This document shows positions 63,097 through 64,000 of a DNA stretch of 64,000 nt, piece by piece. Within the stretch, counting starts at the first letter, position 1. The number at the start of each line of letters is the position of its first letter. Where the stretch lies: NCBI GenBank assembly GCA_024704765.1, contig JAKMXF010000221.1, positions 62,001 through 126,000 on the forward strand. Direction: 5' to 3'. The position numbers were made by a program, and so were the translations under genes. The DNA is from Oopsacas minuta (lineage: Eukaryota; Porifera; Hexactinellida; Lyssacinosida; Leucopsacidae). The notes below the pieces were generated by a model. That model searched no databases. It was not told the DNA's origin and worked only from the letters and a program-made list of their open reading frames with translations.

Positions 63097-64000
63097 TTGT
63101 AAAGAATTTCAAGTTTGCATGTTGCACAGCGCTGCGCTTTCTCTCTATTATATTATTAGTTTTCGCTTTTGCTACTGTACTATTCCGATGTACACATTTT
63201 ATCATACACTTGTTTGCGTGCTTTTTACATCATGATTAAACTCATACTTCGATAATAATAATCTCTTTATTAACACGCTGTATAATGACATGCTACAAAG
63301 GTGTACTATAGTAGGGGGGTATTCGGGGCTGTCCATTAAGGTTCGCATGATAGTAAGTAGAATACATACAAATAATAGCTTTATCACGTTTGAAATCAGT
63401 ATTACAAAGCACATCCCTACAACACACATGATTGCTAATATCATAAATTAGATAATTTATTATTACCCCCACATACAAACATACATCTACCGTATATACG
63501 TATATCATTGTAGGTTTTGCTGGTTGCACTGCCGCTAGAAAACAATACACGATAGTCATCACAATGCTGATTTTGTTTCCAATTTTCTAGGTATAGCACC
63601 AATGATGTGGTTGCGACATGTATACTTTGGTAAATCATGTTGTTTGATAAAAGAAGGTAGCTTGAACCCTGACATAGAGTATCTTCATGATATATCACAA
63701 TATTATTATTATGAGTTAGAAACAAATCTAGATAGATGTTTGGTTTATAACCAGAAATTGTTGTTTCTTATTTGTGGTAAAAGTTTATACAACTACCTAT
63801 AAGTCTACATGCTATGTATACGTATATACGTATTGTTTAAAATATATTTGGGGCAGGCGATTCAGTATTTATTCGTTTAACAATTATTATTTTGCAACTA
63901 TACTTTATCAGCCTGTGTCAGAAAGTACACTTCCAAGTTTACAGCATAGATATTTTTCCTACGCTATAACATAATATAATCTGTTTTTGATAAGGTATCT
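63097..64000. other. Right end of window, no gene supported
   Basis: AT-rich. A GGGGCTGTCCATTAAGGTTC word (~63325) resembles the end of the GGGGCTGTTC element at 27255, but no partner end is visible. TTTTCTAG at ~63591 followed by a 67-codon frame could be an exon of a gene continuing right; there is no recognisable domain. Confidence 0.4.

Noticed and set aside
63602-63802. 67-codon frame after a TTTTCTAG acceptor as the next TTLL exon
   Set aside because: The translated sequence does not resemble the TTLL catalytic core; its identity is left open.

Overview
This is a gene-dense, AT-rich animal nuclear window. Introns are mostly 50-120 bp with GT-AG borders, and many long single-exon genes are present. 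Gene content is metazoan: an E-protein-like bHLH factor, a TRAF-type RING/MATH protein, a receptor tyrosine kinase, a MASK/ANKHD1-like ankyrin-KH protein, BBS7, EFCAB11 and a TTLL. The gamete fusogen HAP2, together with a sponge-style receptor tyrosine kinase, suggests an early-branching animal. A sponge, perhaps a compact-genome glass sponge, is my best guess, but this is inference. No tRNA, rRNA, CRISPR or prokaryotic feature was seen.

Layout. 1-6.2 kb (minus strand): sideroflexin (partial), ribosomal protein eL32, BBS7, and a Tpt1-N-domain/LRR protein. 7.4-8.2 kb (plus): a tandem-PH protein. 9.4-26.1 kb (all minus): XRN1, LTV1, Argonaute, LACTB, HAP2, an unrecognised small membrane protein, and CHCHD7. 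27.5-28.5 kb (plus): TRAF-like. 30.1-31.5 kb (minus): UBA5. 32-33.4 kb (plus): bHLH. 33.7-40.1 kb (plus): a 901-residue unrecognised RS/low-complexity protein whose introns hold CHAC2 and CIAO1 on the opposite strand. 41.2-46.3 kb (plus): PAPS synthase, NDUFA7, an SLC35A4-MP-like microprotein overlapping EI24 by one base, and MMTAG2. 46.6-48.6 kb (plus): EFCAB11, with TMEM144 nested antisense in its last intron. 49.2-52.1 kb: SLC35C1-like, PECR and GINS1, the last two divergent. 52.3-56.0 kb: a broken receptor-kinase relative facing an intact receptor tyrosine kinase. 56.6-63.1 kb (plus): MASK-like ANK-KH-SAM protein, a short TTLL, and a small CRIB-motif protein.

Mobile DNA is limited to small non-autonomous elements. 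Two hAT-like MITEs have 8-bp target duplications, one pogo/Tigger-like MITE has a TA duplication, and there is one GGGGCTGTTC-ended element, one large palindromic element and one long hairpin. Large introns almost always contain either a nested gene or a MITE.

The observations I rate highest are: the TAATG-overlapping microprotein/EI24 pair; three antisense genes nested in introns; the Tpt1 winged-helix/LRR fusion without the catalytic half; the SAM domain on a MASK-type protein; the mosaic kinase pseudogene with an 82-nt identical inverted tract; an apparent GA-AG intron in BBS7; and a TATAAATA box shared by a few unrelated genes, which helped reveal the CRIB microprotein.
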